DNA of 36,057 nucleotides from an uncultured Peptostreptococcaceae bacterium (GTDB lineage: Bacteria; Bacillota; Clostridia; Peptostreptococcales; Anaerovoracaceae): positions 1 through 36,057 of the forward strand of contig CAJUQR010000012.1 in NCBI GenBank assembly GCA_910588185.1, given 5' to 3'. Positions within the stretch are counted from its first letter, which is position 1; each line of letters opens with the position of its first letter. Below are positions 8,360-16,779 of this stretch, piece by piece. Below the pieces are notes generated by a model. It did no database searches. It worked only from the letters and a program-made list of their open reading frames with translations, and was not told the DNA's origin. Both the position numbers and the translations under genes were made by a program.

Positions 8360-8394
8360 AAAGTTCATCATATATAATTATATGACCGAACTTT
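8360..8394. promoter_or_regulatory. 35-bp palindrome upstream of the amidase gene
   Basis: AAAGTTC at 8360-8366 and GAACTTT at 8388-8394 flank an AT palindrome (ATATAATTATAT). It sits between the radical SAM stop and the amidase ribosome site, where a promoter or operator of the amidase gene would be. The absence of a T-run after it argues against a terminator. It could be a binding site for a dimeric repressor; this is inference. Confidence 0.35.
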
Positions 8395-8432
8395 AAAATA
8401 GGTTACTGGATGTGTTTTGTGGAGTCAATGAT

Positions 8433-9290
8433 TTATAAAGAAAGCAGATAATCGATAGCTCTGATAAGCTCTTCTTTTTTATCAGGAAGCATCCCCTGAA
8501 TTGTAAATTGATCAAGAACTGTGGTGTCTTCAAAGAAGCAATTTGACACAGTAAGATTCTTTATCAACAAACGTTCTTCTTTTAGAATTTCTGTCGGTGA
8601 CATCATCTCAAAATGCCCGTTTAAAGCATCGTTATAAAGAGGTGTGTTTTCCCAAAGTTTTAATTTTAGACACCATATATCTTTAGGGTGTACCTGGTTT
8701 AGCATACGTGCGGTTTCAAGGGCATGAATATCAGAAAGACTGCGTCCTCCGAGCCCGGGTATGACAGTAAGATAATAGTCTATGCCTGCATTATCGAGAC
8801 GAAGGAGAGCTTCTATTGTTTGTTTGGAAGTTATTCCTTTTTTTACTTTTTTCAGAATTATATCGCTGCCGCTTTCTACTCCGATATGGAGCGATTTGAG
8901 CCCTTTAGATTTTAGCATGTTAAGCTCGTCATCGGATTTACTTAGAATGTCATCTATTCGTGCATACATGGAATATTCACGTATGTTTGGCATATATGAA
9001 GTGGTAAGCTCAATGATTTTTAGAATTGTTTCTGTACTTATGCAAAAGGCATTTTCACCGAGAAGAAACATACGGGTATCTTCTGGACGCAGCTGAGCCA
9101 GCCCTCTGAGATTTTCTTCGATTTTTGACAATGGATGAATGTGAAATTCATCGTTGGCAAAATCGCAAAAAGTGCATTTGTGCCAGCTGCAACCGAGAGC
9201 GACTTCCAAGGCAGCGGTTTCTTCTTCATGAGGGGGAAGATAGATAACGTCATGAGTGTAAATTGACTGATATAATTCCTCTCGTGTCAC
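8433..9290 (-). CDS. Radical SAM protein (C-x4-C-x2-C subgroup)
   Basis: 285 aa. The iron-sulfur motif is GCSWHKCTFCDF (about residues 33-44), with three cysteines in C-x4-C-x2-C spacing. The partial TIM barrel continues with LLGENAF, SLHIGVESGSD (a GxESGSD motif in the SAM-binding region) and LTVIPGLGGRSL. Length fits a bare radical SAM domain without an SPASM or B12-binding extension. The start is GTG with an AAGGAG site 8 nt upstream. A larger homologue with the same cysteine spacing and the same ESG and PGxGG blocks lies at 21393-22541. Both match proteins usually annotated only as radical SAM protein; the reaction is unknown. Confidence 0.85.
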   Translation of the reverse strand: MTREELYQSIYTHDVIYLPPHEEETAALEVALGCSWHKCTFCDFANDEFHIHPLSKIEENLRGLAQLRPEDTRMFLLGENAFCISTETILKIIELTTSYMPNIREYSMYARIDDILSKSDDELNMLKSKGLKSLHIGVESGSDIILKKVKKGITSKQTIEALLRLDNAGIDYYLTVIPGLGGRSLSDIHALETARMLNQVHPKDIWCLKLKLWENTPLYNDALNGHFEMMSPTEILKEERLLIKNLTVSNCFFEDTTVLDQFTIQGMLPDKKEELIRAIDYLLSL

Positions 9291-9801
9291 TATAAATACT
9301 CCTTACTTGCTTAAAATTTGTTGGAATTGGTCAGTTTGTTGACAAACTTTTCTTTTTTTGCTCAAAATGGCAACAATTAATTGAATATAGTATATAATTC
9401 TATGTTTTAACGCTGTAGCGTTGACAAATTTGCTAAATTTTTAAGTGTTTTTACAACATTTTAACTATTTTGTTGACTTTTTGAATATCATTTTTTAATT
9501 TTTGTCAGCAGGCTCTTAATAATCGGTGAATTTGGACATGATTAATAGCATTATGTTGTAAAAATGTCTGAATTTAATAATTTTTTGCAACAATAGAATC
9601 TTAAACTGGGGCATGTAATCTAGTTTTTGTTAAACAAATTTTATCATATAGGTCTTTCTTATTCAACACACAAGGAGCAGTGAATCAAACAAAAAGTAAA
9701 GACAATTGATGCAAACAATTGTTGAAATATGTGTCGTATTATGATAAAATAAACCATTACTTTGTTTTATTATTTTCACATAGAAAGAAGGCTTAATATA
9801 A
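9291..9801. other. AT-rich regulatory region between a divergent gene pair
   Basis: No gene is seen. The stretch separates the minus-strand radical SAM gene from plus-strand typA. It contains the typA promoter at 9722-9750, a 12-bp perfect inverted repeat (TTTTTACAACAT at 9448-9459, ATGTTGTAAAAA at 9553-9564), a 6-bp hairpin AGTTTG/CAAACT at 9333-9348 followed by T-rich sequence, and several TTGAC tracts. The half site ATGTTGTAAAA resembles the repeat found upstream of spoIIA. Confidence 0.6.
9722..9750 (+). promoter_or_regulatory. Sigma-A promoter of typA
   Basis: TTGAAA (9722-9727), 17-nt spacer, TAAAAT (9745-9750). Transcription would start near 9757, giving a leader of about 45 nt before typA. 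No promoter is obvious before the next two genes, so it may serve typA, the MscS gene and pyc. Confidence 0.6.
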
Positions 9802-11682
9802 ATGGACCAGAAGCAAAAGATAATTAACATCGCAGTGATTGCTCACGTAGATGCAGGCAAGTCTACATTAGTAGATGCTTTTCTGAATCAGAGCGGTGTT
9901 TTCAGAGCCAATGAGGAAGTGGCTGATTGCGTTATGGACAGTGATGATATTGAAAGAGAAAGAGGAATAACCATTTATTCCAAGAATTGTTCCGTAATGC
10001 ATGGTGATGTTAAAATTAACATTGTAGATACTCCGGGGCATGCTGATTTTTCATCAGAAGTGGAACGAATTATGAAGACTGTGGATACAGTAATATTGCT
10101 GGTAGATTCCAGTGAAGGTCCTATGCCGCAGACTAGATTTGTACTTAAAAAATCATTGGAGCAGGGAATTAACCCCATATTGTTCATAAACAAACTTGAT
10201 AAAAAGGACGCTAGAGTTGATGAAGTAGTTGATGAAGTGTATGAATTGTTTATGGATTTGGAAGCAAACGATAAACAACTTGATTTCCCTATACTTTACG
10301 GAATAGCTCGTCAAGGAATTGCAGTGAGAGAACCGGAAGATATTAAGGAGATGACTATCGGAGAGGGTGAAGAAAAGATAAAAAAGAGCCCGGCAGGCTT
10401 TGGCGGACTTGATATAACACCTCTCTTTGAGACAATTGTAGAGCATTGCGATACTTATCCAAATTTGAACGACCAGCCGCTTCAGTTCCAAGTATCTACA
10501 CTTGCCTACGATGATTATATCGGAAGACTTGGAATCGGCCGTATAACAAGAGGTACTATTAAAGAGGGTCAGACTGTAGCTGTATGTAAAGCTGACGGAA
10601 GCGTAGTGCAGAGGAAGATAAATCAAGTATTTGTCTACAGAGGTCTTAAGAGAGTAGCTGTGCCTGAGGCAGAGTGCGGAGATATAGTAGTGGTTTCGGG
10701 AATTGCAGATATTTCGATAGGTGAAACCATTTGTGATCAGCAGACTCCTGAAGCAATGGAAATGATACACATAGAAGAACCTACTCTGAGTATGAACTTC
10801 CTTGTCAATAAATCGCCATTTGCCGGCAAATCAGGTAAATTTGTAACCAGCAGACATATAAGGGAAAGACTTAATAAAGAGCTTGAAGTCAACGTAGGTC
10901 TTATGGTAGAAGAAACCGATTCCACTGATTGTTTCAAAGTGTCAGGAAGAGGGGAACTTCATCTGTCAATACTCATTGAAAACATGAGGAGGGAAGGATA
11001 TGAGCTGGCAGTTTCAAAGCCGGAGGTAATCCTTAGAAAGGGCGATCATGGTCAGACCCTTGAACCCATAGAAGAAGTGGTGATAACAGTTCCCGATGAA
11101 TATTCAGGAACGGTAATAAATAAGCTGAATGTAAGAAAAGGTATTATGACTCAGATGGCGGCAGAGAACGGATATTCACGTCTTGAATATCTCGTTCCTA
11201 CAAGAGGTCTTTTGGGATATAGAAGCGAATTTATAAATGATACTCGTGGCGAAGGAACCATGGTCAGAAGATTTGATTCTTTTGATGAATATAAAGGAGA
11301 TATTCCTCAGCGTGTAAACGGTGTTGCCATAGCTCAAGAGGCGGGAGAGTGTACACCTTACGCCCTCTTCAATATAGGAGAAAGAGTTCAGATGTTTGTA
11401 GAGCCTGGCACAAAGGTTTATGAGGGTATGATTGTAGGAATGAATTCCAGAAATGACGATATGGTGGTAAACCCTTGCAAGGCAAAGAGAGTAAGCAATA
11501 TGCGTGCGGCAGGATCAGATGAAGCCATTAAGCTTTCACCGGCAAGAACGTTTACTCTTGAAGAGGCTTTGGAATTTATAAACGATGATGAACTGGTTGA
11601 GATAACACCGGATGATATAAGACTTCGTAAAAAGCTGCTTCATGAACTGGAAAGACGCAGAAGCGGCAGAATTTATGAATAG
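9802..11682 (+). CDS. typA: Translational GTPase TypA/BipA
   Basis: 626 aa, slightly longer than the ~610 aa norm. GTPase motifs: G1 AHVDAGKST at 14-22, switch I ERGITI at about 53-58, G3 DTPGH at 76-80, G4 NKLD at 130-133. Domains II, III and V and the TypA-specific C-terminal domain follow (the LLGYRSEFINDTRGEG block near residue 473 is a family hallmark). TypA binds the ribosome and supports 50S assembly, growth under stress and at low temperature. An extra stretch of about 15 residues at ~180-200 (IGEGEEKIKKSPAG) lies at the end of the G domain. Ribosome site GAAGG precedes the ATG. The MscS gene follows after 17 nt. Confidence 0.97.
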   Translation: MDQKQKIINIAVIAHVDAGKSTLVDAFLNQSGVFRANEEVADCVMDSDDIERERGITIYSKNCSVMHGDVKINIVDTPGHADFSSEVERIMKTVDTVILLVDSSEGPMPQTRFVLKKSLEQGINPILFINKLDKKDARVDEVVDEVYELFMDLEANDKQLDFPILYGIARQGIAVREPEDIKEMTIGEGEEKIKKSPAGFGGLDITPLFETIVEHCDTYPNLNDQPLQFQVSTLAYDDYIGRLGIGRITRGTIKEGQTVAVCKADGSVVQRKINQVFVYRGLKRVAVPEAECGDIVVVSGIADISIGETICDQQTPEAMEMIHIEEPTLSMNFLVNKSPFAGKSGKFVTSRHIRERLNKELEVNVGLMVEETDSTDCFKVSGRGELHLSILIENMRREGYELAVSKPEVILRKGDHGQTLEPIEEVVITVPDEYSGTVINKLNVRKGIMTQMAAENGYSRLEYLVPTRGLLGYRSEFINDTRGEGTMVRRFDSFDEYKGDIPQRVNGVAIAQEAGECTPYALFNIGERVQMFVEPGTKVYEGMIVGMNSRNDDMVVNPCKAKRVSNMRAAGSDEAIKLSPARTFTLEEALEFINDDELVEITPDDIRLRKKLLHELERRRSGRIYE

Positions 11683-11699
11683 ATAGGGACTAGCACGAT

Positions 11700-12491
11700 A
11701 TGTTTGATTTGAGGGAAACGGCAAGCGTATATGCAGAAATGGCGATAGGAGCCATAGTGATAATAATTTTAGGGCTTATATTGATTAAACTTGCCTTAAA
11801 ACTTACTAGAAAGATGCTTACCAAGACTACACTTGATAACGCTATGCATAAATTTGTAATAAATGTTGTAAAGTCAGTGCTTGGTATAGTTCTTGTAGTG
11901 GTATTATTAGGATATATGAAGGTTCCTACAGCACCACTTGTTACGGTGCTTGGAGCCGGAGGAGCGGCAGTTGCTTTAGCCCTCAAAGACAGTCTTGGCA
12001 ACATAGCCGGAGGACTGATTATTTTGGCTAACAAGCCTTTTAAACAAGGTGACGTTATAGATGTAGCTGGAACGAGCGGGATGGTAGACAGCATAGACCT
12101 TTTGGTTACTACGCTTAAAACTTTTGATAATAAAGTTATTACTGTTCCTAACGGTTCAATTACAACATCCGTAATCGTGAACTATTCTCGTGAAAATATC
12201 AGAAGAGTAGATTGCGCTTTCGGAATAAGCTATGATTCAGATATTGCAAAAGCAAAAGACGTCCTAATTGCAGTTGCAGAATCATGTGACCACGTTATGA
12301 GACATCCGCAGCCTGTGTGCGGCGTATCAGATCATAAGGACAGCGCTATTATGCTTGATCTTAAGGTTTGGTGTGAAACTTCCGTATATTATGATGTAAA
12401 ATATTATTTGGAAGAACAGGTAAAATTAGCATTTGATGAAGCAAATATAACAATACCGTATCCGCAAATGGACGTACGCGTGATAAAGTAA
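11700..12491 (+). CDS. mscS: Small-conductance mechanosensitive channel, MscS family
   Basis: 263 aa. Three membrane segments are visible: about 9-34, 52-73 and 77-107. The third is the glycine/alanine-rich pore helix (LGAGGAAVALALKDSLGNIAGG), followed by the beta domain entry KPFKQGDVIDVAG, the standard MscS signature. A cytoplasmic vestibule of ~150 residues ends in IPYPQMDVRV, matching the IPxPQ motif near the C-terminus of MscS. It opens under membrane tension to release solutes during hypo-osmotic shock. It lies 17 nt after typA and 20 nt before pyc, so the three genes are likely co-transcribed. Confidence 0.93.
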   Translation: MFDLRETASVYAEMAIGAIVIIILGLILIKLALKLTRKMLTKTTLDNAMHKFVINVVKSVLGIVLVVVLLGYMKVPTAPLVTVLGAGGAAVALALKDSLGNIAGGLIILANKPFKQGDVIDVAGTSGMVDSIDLLVTTLKTFDNKVITVPNGSITTSVIVNYSRENIRRVDCAFGISYDSDIAKAKDVLIAVAESCDHVMRHPQPVCGVSDHKDSAIMLDLKVWCETSVYYDVKYYLEEQVKLAFDEANITIPYPQMDVRVIK

Positions 12492-12511
12492 TTTTTTAGG
12501 GAGAGTATAGA

Positions 12512-15500
12512 ATGGGAGAAATTAAAAAATTCAAAAGAGTATTGGTTGCAAACAGAGGTGAAATTGCTATAAGAGTATTCAGAGCATGCCGCGAACTTGG
12601 AATAAGAACTGTGGCGATATACTCAGAAGAAGATAAACACGCTCTGTTTAGAACCAAAGCAGACGAAGCTTACCAGATCGGTAAGGGCAAAACACCTGTA
12701 GGAGCTTATCTTGGTATTGATGAAATCATATCCCTTGCAAAGGCAAAGGGTGTTGATGCTATTCATCCGGGATATGGATTTTTGGCAGAGAACGTAGAAT
12801 TTGCAGAGTCCTGTGAAAAAGCAGGAATAGAGTTTATCGGCCCTACTCATGTAATGATGGATAGACTCGGCGATAAGATAAAATCAAAAATTGTAGCAAA
12901 TTCAGTGGGTGTACCTACAATACCCGGCGTTGAAAAAGCTATAGCATCAGAGGAAGAGGCAGTTGAATTCGCAGCAAAGTGCGGCTATCCTGTTATGCTT
13001 AAAGCGGCAGCAGGCGGCGGCGGCAGAGGTATGAGAATCGTTCGCAGTGAAGAAGAATTGCTTCCACAGTTTAGAAGTGCAAGAAGCGAAGCTGAAAAAG
13101 CATTTGGAATTGACGATATTTTTATTGAAAAATATCTTGAAAATCCAAAACATATTGAAGTTCAGATTTTAGGAGACAAGTATGGCAATATAGTACATCT
13201 CTATGAGAGAGACTGTTCCATACAGAGAAGACATCAGAAAGTCATCGAATTTACTCCGGCTCTTTGTCTTACTGAGCAGCAGAGACAATCTATCTGCAAT
13301 GATGCTCTTAAGATTGCACGTGCTGTAGATTACAGAAGTGCCGGAACCGTAGAGTTTTTGGTAGACAAAAACGGAAACCACTATTTTATAGAAATGAACC
13401 CTAGAATTCAGGTAGAGCATACAGTATCTGAAATCGTTACGGGAGTTGATATAGTACAGGCGCAGATATTGGTAGCTGAAGGTTACAAGCTTGATTCATC
13501 TGAGATTGCTATTCCTAATCAGGAATCTATAAAAATTACAGGCCATGCAATTCAGTGCAGAATTACTACAGAAGATCCGGCTAACAACTTTATGCCTGAC
13601 ACCGGTGTAATAGAAAATTACAGGAGCCCGGGCGGACTTGGAATACGTCTTGACGGAGGCAACGGATTTGAAGGGTCAGAGATTACGCCTTTCTATGACA
13701 GTTTGCTGGTAAAAGTAACTGCATTCAGCAGAACTTTTGAAGATACAAGAAGAAAAGCTATAAGAGCACTTTCAGAAACATCTATAAAGGGTGTAAAGAC
13801 TAACATAGCATTTTTACTTAACGTACTTAACAATCCTACATTTGCACAGGGAATGTGCGATACAGGATTTATTGCCAATACGCCTGAATTACTTAACATA
13901 GATAAAGTTCAGGATACAGAACTTAAGGTTATTGAATTCCTCGGAAACAAGTTCGTTAATGAGACAAAAGGAAAGAAGCCTCAGTTTAACGTACCTGTAT
14001 TCCCTAAGTTTAAAAAAGAAGAACTGGCTTCCCTTAAAGGTACTAAGCAGATGCTTGATAAAGAAGGACCGGAAGCTGTGGCAAAATGGGTTAAAGATCA
14101 GAAGAAGCTTTTGATTACAGATACTACTATGCGTGACGCACAGCAGTCCTTGATGGCTACAAGAGTAAGAACTGTAGATATGGAAAAAATTGCTCCGGCA
14201 GTTGCAGTCTATGGTAAAGATTTGTTTTCAGTAGAAATGTGGGGAGGAGCAACTTTTGACACGTCATATCGTTTCCTCAAAGAGTCCCCATGGGAAAGAT
14301 TAGATGCTCTCAGAGAAAAGATGCCTAATCTGTTGTTCCAGATGCTCATAAGAGGAGCTAACGCTGTAGGATACAAAAACTACCCTGATAATGTAATCCG
14401 TAAGTTTGTAAAAGAATCAGCTAAAGGCGGAATTGACGTATTCAGAATATTTGACTCTCTTAACTGGCTTGACGGCATGACTATTGCACTTGATGAAACT
14501 CTTAATCAGGGCAAGATTGCAGAAGCGTGCCTCTGCTATACAGGTGACATTTTAGATGAGTCAAAGACTAAGTATAATCTTAAATATTATGTTGATATGG
14601 CAAAAGAGCTTGAAAAGAGAGGCGCTCATATCTTGGGTATCAAGGATATGTCAGGACTTCTTAAGCCTATGGCAGCTCAAAAGCTTGTAAGTACTCTGAA
14701 AGAGGAAATAGGTATTCCTATTCACCTTCACACTCACGATACTTCAGGAAACGGAGTAGCAACTATACTCATGGCAGCACAGGCAGGTGTTGACATAGTA
14801 GATGCAGCATTTAACTCAATGAGCGGACTTACTTCACAGCCGGCTTTGAACTCAGTAGTTGCTGCTCTTCAGAATTCTGACAGAGATACAGGTATCGATC
14901 CTGATAAGATTCAGAAGATTTCAGAGTATTGGAGAGATGTAAGACCTGTATATTCAGGATTTGAATCAGAATTACTTACTTCGACAGCAGAAATCTACAA
15001 ATATGAAATTCCTGGAGGTCAGTATTCAAACCTTAAGCCTCAGGTAGAGAGCTTTGGCCTTGGTCATAAATTTGAAGAAGTTAAAGATATGTACAAAGCT
15101 GTAAATGAAATGCTTGGCGATATTATCAAGGTAACTCCTTCATCAAAAGCTGTAGGAGATATGGCGATATTTATGGTACAAAACGGTCTGACTCCTGAAA
15201 ATATTTATGAAAAGGCTGCTGGAATCGACTTCCCTGATTCTATAGTTTCATTCTTTGAGGGAATGATGGGTCAGCCTTACGGCGGATTCCCTAAGAAGCT
15301 TCAGGATCTTGTACTTAAGGGTAAAGAACCTATTACATGCAGACCAGGAGAACTTCTTCCTCCGGAAGACTTTGATGCGATTAAGAAGCATTTGCAGGAT
15401 GACCTTGGACTTGAGGGCAATGACAGAGAAGTTATCAGTTATGCCATCTATCCGAAAGTATTTGAGGATTATATAAAGAGTATCAGAAAAGACGGAGATT

Positions 15501-15952
15501 TCCGTTATATGGGATCTGATATATTCTTCCACAGTTTGGAAGAAGGAGAAACATGCGAAGTTAAACTTGGTGAGGGTAAAGCTCTTATGGTTAAACTTCA
15601 CGAGGTTAGACCTGTTGATAGTGAAGGAAACAGAGAGGCAATTTTTGAGGTTAACGGTAATCGCAGAATTATCAAGATTAAGGATACAGATGTCACTGTT
15701 AACTCTCACAATTCTGTGCTTTATGCCAATGAAGACGATCCTATGGAAATCGGTGCAAATATTCCGGGCAACATAATCAAAATTCTTGTAAAAGAAGGTG
15801 ATGTTGTAGAGGAAAATCAGCCTATAGCGGTTATTGAAGCCATGAAGATGGAGACAAATATCTTGGCTACTGCCGCAGGAACTGTGGAGAAAATTCATAT
15901 TTCTGAGGGACAGCAAGTAAAAGCCGGAGAAATGGTTGCAAAACTTAAATAA
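12512..15952 (+). CDS. pyc: Pyruvate carboxylase
   Basis: 1146 aa single-chain, biotin-dependent enzyme that makes oxaloacetate from pyruvate, bicarbonate and ATP. Order of domains: biotin carboxylase (about 8-455) with the glycine-rich ATP-grasp loop AAAGGGGRGMRIV near 165-178 and NPRIQVEHTVSEIVTGVD near 295-312; carboxyltransferase (about 530-800) starting ITDTTMRDAQQS with the HLHTHD metal site; the PYC_OADA conserved domain; and the C-terminal biotinyl domain with EAMKM, biotin-accepting Lys 1112. Length matches full-size bacterial enzymes. Ribosome site GGGAG is present. A strong terminator follows. In a fermenting anaerobe it supplies oxaloacetate for amino acids or reductive TCA steps. 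Confidence 0.97.
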   Translation: MGEIKKFKRVLVANRGEIAIRVFRACRELGIRTVAIYSEEDKHALFRTKADEAYQIGKGKTPVGAYLGIDEIISLAKAKGVDAIHPGYGFLAENVEFAESCEKAGIEFIGPTHVMMDRLGDKIKSKIVANSVGVPTIPGVEKAIASEEEAVEFAAKCGYPVMLKAAAGGGGRGMRIVRSEEELLPQFRSARSEAEKAFGIDDIFIEKYLENPKHIEVQILGDKYGNIVHLYERDCSIQRRHQKVIEFTPALCLTEQQRQSICNDALKIARAVDYRSAGTVEFLVDKNGNHYFIEMNPRIQVEHTVSEIVTGVDIVQAQILVAEGYKLDSSEIAIPNQESIKITGHAIQCRITTEDPANNFMPDTGVIENYRSPGGLGIRLDGGNGFEGSEITPFYDSLLVKVTAFSRTFEDTRRKAIRALSETSIKGVKTNIAFLLNVLNNPTFAQGMCDTGFIANTPELLNIDKVQDTELKVIEFLGNKFVNETKGKKPQFNVPVFPKFKKEELASLKGTKQMLDKEGPEAVAKWVKDQKKLLITDTTMRDAQQSLMATRVRTVDMEKIAPAVAVYGKDLFSVEMWGGATFDTSYRFLKESPWERLDALREKMPNLLFQMLIRGANAVGYKNYPDNVIRKFVKESAKGGIDVFRIFDSLNWLDGMTIALDETLNQGKIAEACLCYTGDILDESKTKYNLKYYVDMAKELEKRGAHILGIKDMSGLLKPMAAQKLVSTLKEEIGIPIHLHTHDTSGNGVATILMAAQAGVDIVDAAFNSMSGLTSQPALNSVVAALQNSDRDTGIDPDKIQKISEYWRDVRPVYSGFESELLTSTAEIYKYEIPGGQYSNLKPQVESFGLGHKFEEVKDMYKAVNEMLGDIIKVTPSSKAVGDMAIFMVQNGLTPENIYEKAAGIDFPDSIVSFFEGMMGQPYGGFPKKLQDLVLKGKEPITCRPGELLPPEDFDAIKKHLQDDLGLEGNDREVISYAIYPKVFEDYIKSIRKDGDFRYMGSDIFFHSLEEGETCEVKLGEGKALMVKLHEVRPVDSEGNREAIFEVNGNRRIIKIKDTDVTVNSHNSVLYANEDDPMEIGANIPGNIIKILVKEGDVVEENQPIAVIEAMKMETNILATAAGTVEKIHISEGQQVKAGEMVAKLK

Positions 15953-15971
15953 GTTTAGACTGAGTTGAGAT

Positions 15972-16012
15972 AAACCCCTTATACTGAATGAAATTTCAGT
16001 GTGAGGGGTTTT
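15972..16012 (+). terminator. Terminator after pyc
   Basis: AAACCCC with GGGGTTT, extended inward by TTATACTGAA paired with TTCAGTGTGA using two G-U pairs, gives a 17-bp stem with a 5-nt loop and a short T-run. Confidence 0.9.
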
Positions 16013-16395
16013 GTTACTTAATGTAATTTGTTGATGATGCTGTAAAATTCTATTATTTTGCTTAATTTTACAGCATTTTTGTGCTTTATGGGATAAAAAC
16101 GAGTGTCGAATTCTGTCGATGCTGTAAATCTTCTTTGAATGCCTAAGATTCTACAACATATTTTTGAAGATTTGCTGTAGAAAGCACAAAAAATTTCAAA
16201 ATTTACAGCATTGTGCTTTGTTTCCTGCTGAATAATTAAAGTTTTATTATGAGTTAGATTAAATCTACAGAATTTATCAAAATCTTCAATAAGTTACTTT
16301 ATATTATGTGATATTTGTTTTGCTTTTCTCCAAAACTAGTGCAGTTTCGACTTTTTCAGTCAAAGACAAGAAGCAGCCTTAAGAGTATAATATAA
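16013..16395. repeat. Inverted- and direct-repeat cluster upstream of spoIIA
   Basis: No gene is present. Motif ATGCTGTAAA occurs repeatedly: 16037-16049 (ATGCTGTAAAATT) with its perfect 13-bp inverse at 16064-16076; ATGCTGTAAAT at 16119-16129 with its inverse ATTTACAGCAT at 16201-16211; and diverged copies near 16155 (CTACAACAT, inverse) and 16175 (TTGCTGTAGAAAGCACAAAA). The inverse copies are followed by TTGTGCTTT (16078-16087 and 16211-16219), a second layer of direct repetition. Between the first two pairs lie two Spo0A-box matches. This may be a regulator-binding array or a degenerate small element. Confidence 0.6.
16104..16120 (+). promoter_or_regulatory. Tandem Spo0A-box matches upstream of spoIIA
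   Basis: TGTCGAA at 16104-16110 is a perfect match to the 7-bp 0A box; TGTCGAT at 16114-16120 is a one-mismatch copy in the same direction, offset by exactly 10 bp, one helical turn, as in dimer-bound tandem 0A boxes. They lie about 300 bp before spoIIAA, further than in Bacillus. Confidence 0.5.
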
Positions 16396-16396
16396 T
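16345..16396 (+). promoter_or_regulatory. Candidate spoIIA promoter with adjacent 0A-like box
   Basis: Two overlapping TATAAT hexamers (16386-16391 and 16391-16396) lie 14-29 nt before the AGGAGG ribosome site. No good -35 hexamer is at 17 nt. An inverted 0A-like box (TTCGACT at 16346-16352, one mismatch) lies about 35 bp upstream, the layout of Spo0A-activated sigma-A promoters that lack a normal -35 contact, such as Bacillus spoIIG. No sigma-H consensus was recognised. Confidence 0.35.
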
Positions 16397-16419
16397 TGGC
16401 AAAATACAAAGGAGGAATT

Positions 16420-16779
16420 TTGGAAGTGGAGATTATTTTTGATGTTATAAAGAATACATTGGTTGCAGAACTTTTTGGAGAGCTTGACCATCATGCAGCA
16501 GAGAAAGCCAGAGATAAAATAGATGAGGCAGTAGATAATTACGGTGTACAGAATCTTATATTTGATTTTACTAATGTGTCATTTATGGACAGCTCAGGCA
16601 TAGGAATGGTATTAGGTAGATATAGAAAGATGAATGAGACGGAGAAAAAAATTGCCATAGTATCCTGCTCAAAAGCCATAAGAAATATACTTAACATGGC
16701 GGGCGTTTTTTCTCTTATGGATTATTATAATACAAAAGAAGAAGCTATTGCAGGACTTGATAGAAAGGAAGTTTCGTAA
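16420..16779 (+). CDS. spoIIAA: Anti-sigma F factor antagonist SpoIIAA
   Basis: 119 aa STAS-domain protein. When dephosphorylated it binds SpoIIAB and frees sigma F in the forespore. GELDHH at 20-25 and FMDSSG at 55-60 are diagnostic; Ser58 is the residue phosphorylated by SpoIIAB. The start is uncertain: the reading frame opens at a TTG at 16396, but AGGAGG (16410-16415) lies inside that version. A TTG at 16420 (4-nt spacing) gives a numbering that aligns exactly with the Bacillus protein (GELDHH and Ser58 at identical positions), and a GTG at 16426 has a 10-nt spacing. The stop overlaps the spoIIAB start by one base (TAATG). First gene of the three-gene sigma F operon. Confidence 0.93.
   Translation: MEVEIIFDVIKNTLVAELFGELDHHAAEKARDKIDEAVDNYGVQNLIFDFTNVSFMDSSGIGMVLGRYRKMNETEKKIAIVSCSKAIRNILNMAGVFSLMDYYNTKEEAIAGLDRKEVS

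Noticed and set aside
9333..9360. Plus-strand terminator AGTTTG/CAAACT followed by T-run
   Set aside because: No plus-strand gene lies upstream that it could end, and the 6-bp AT-rich stem is weak.
10153..10770. 205-codon open frame antisense to typA
   Set aside because: Lies wholly inside a certain gene, has no family motif and Ser/Tyr/Cys-rich composition typical of an antisense shadow.
15248..15916. 222-codon open frame antisense to the end of pyc
   Set aside because: Shadow of the pyc coding frame; low-complexity composition, no ribosome site, no motif.
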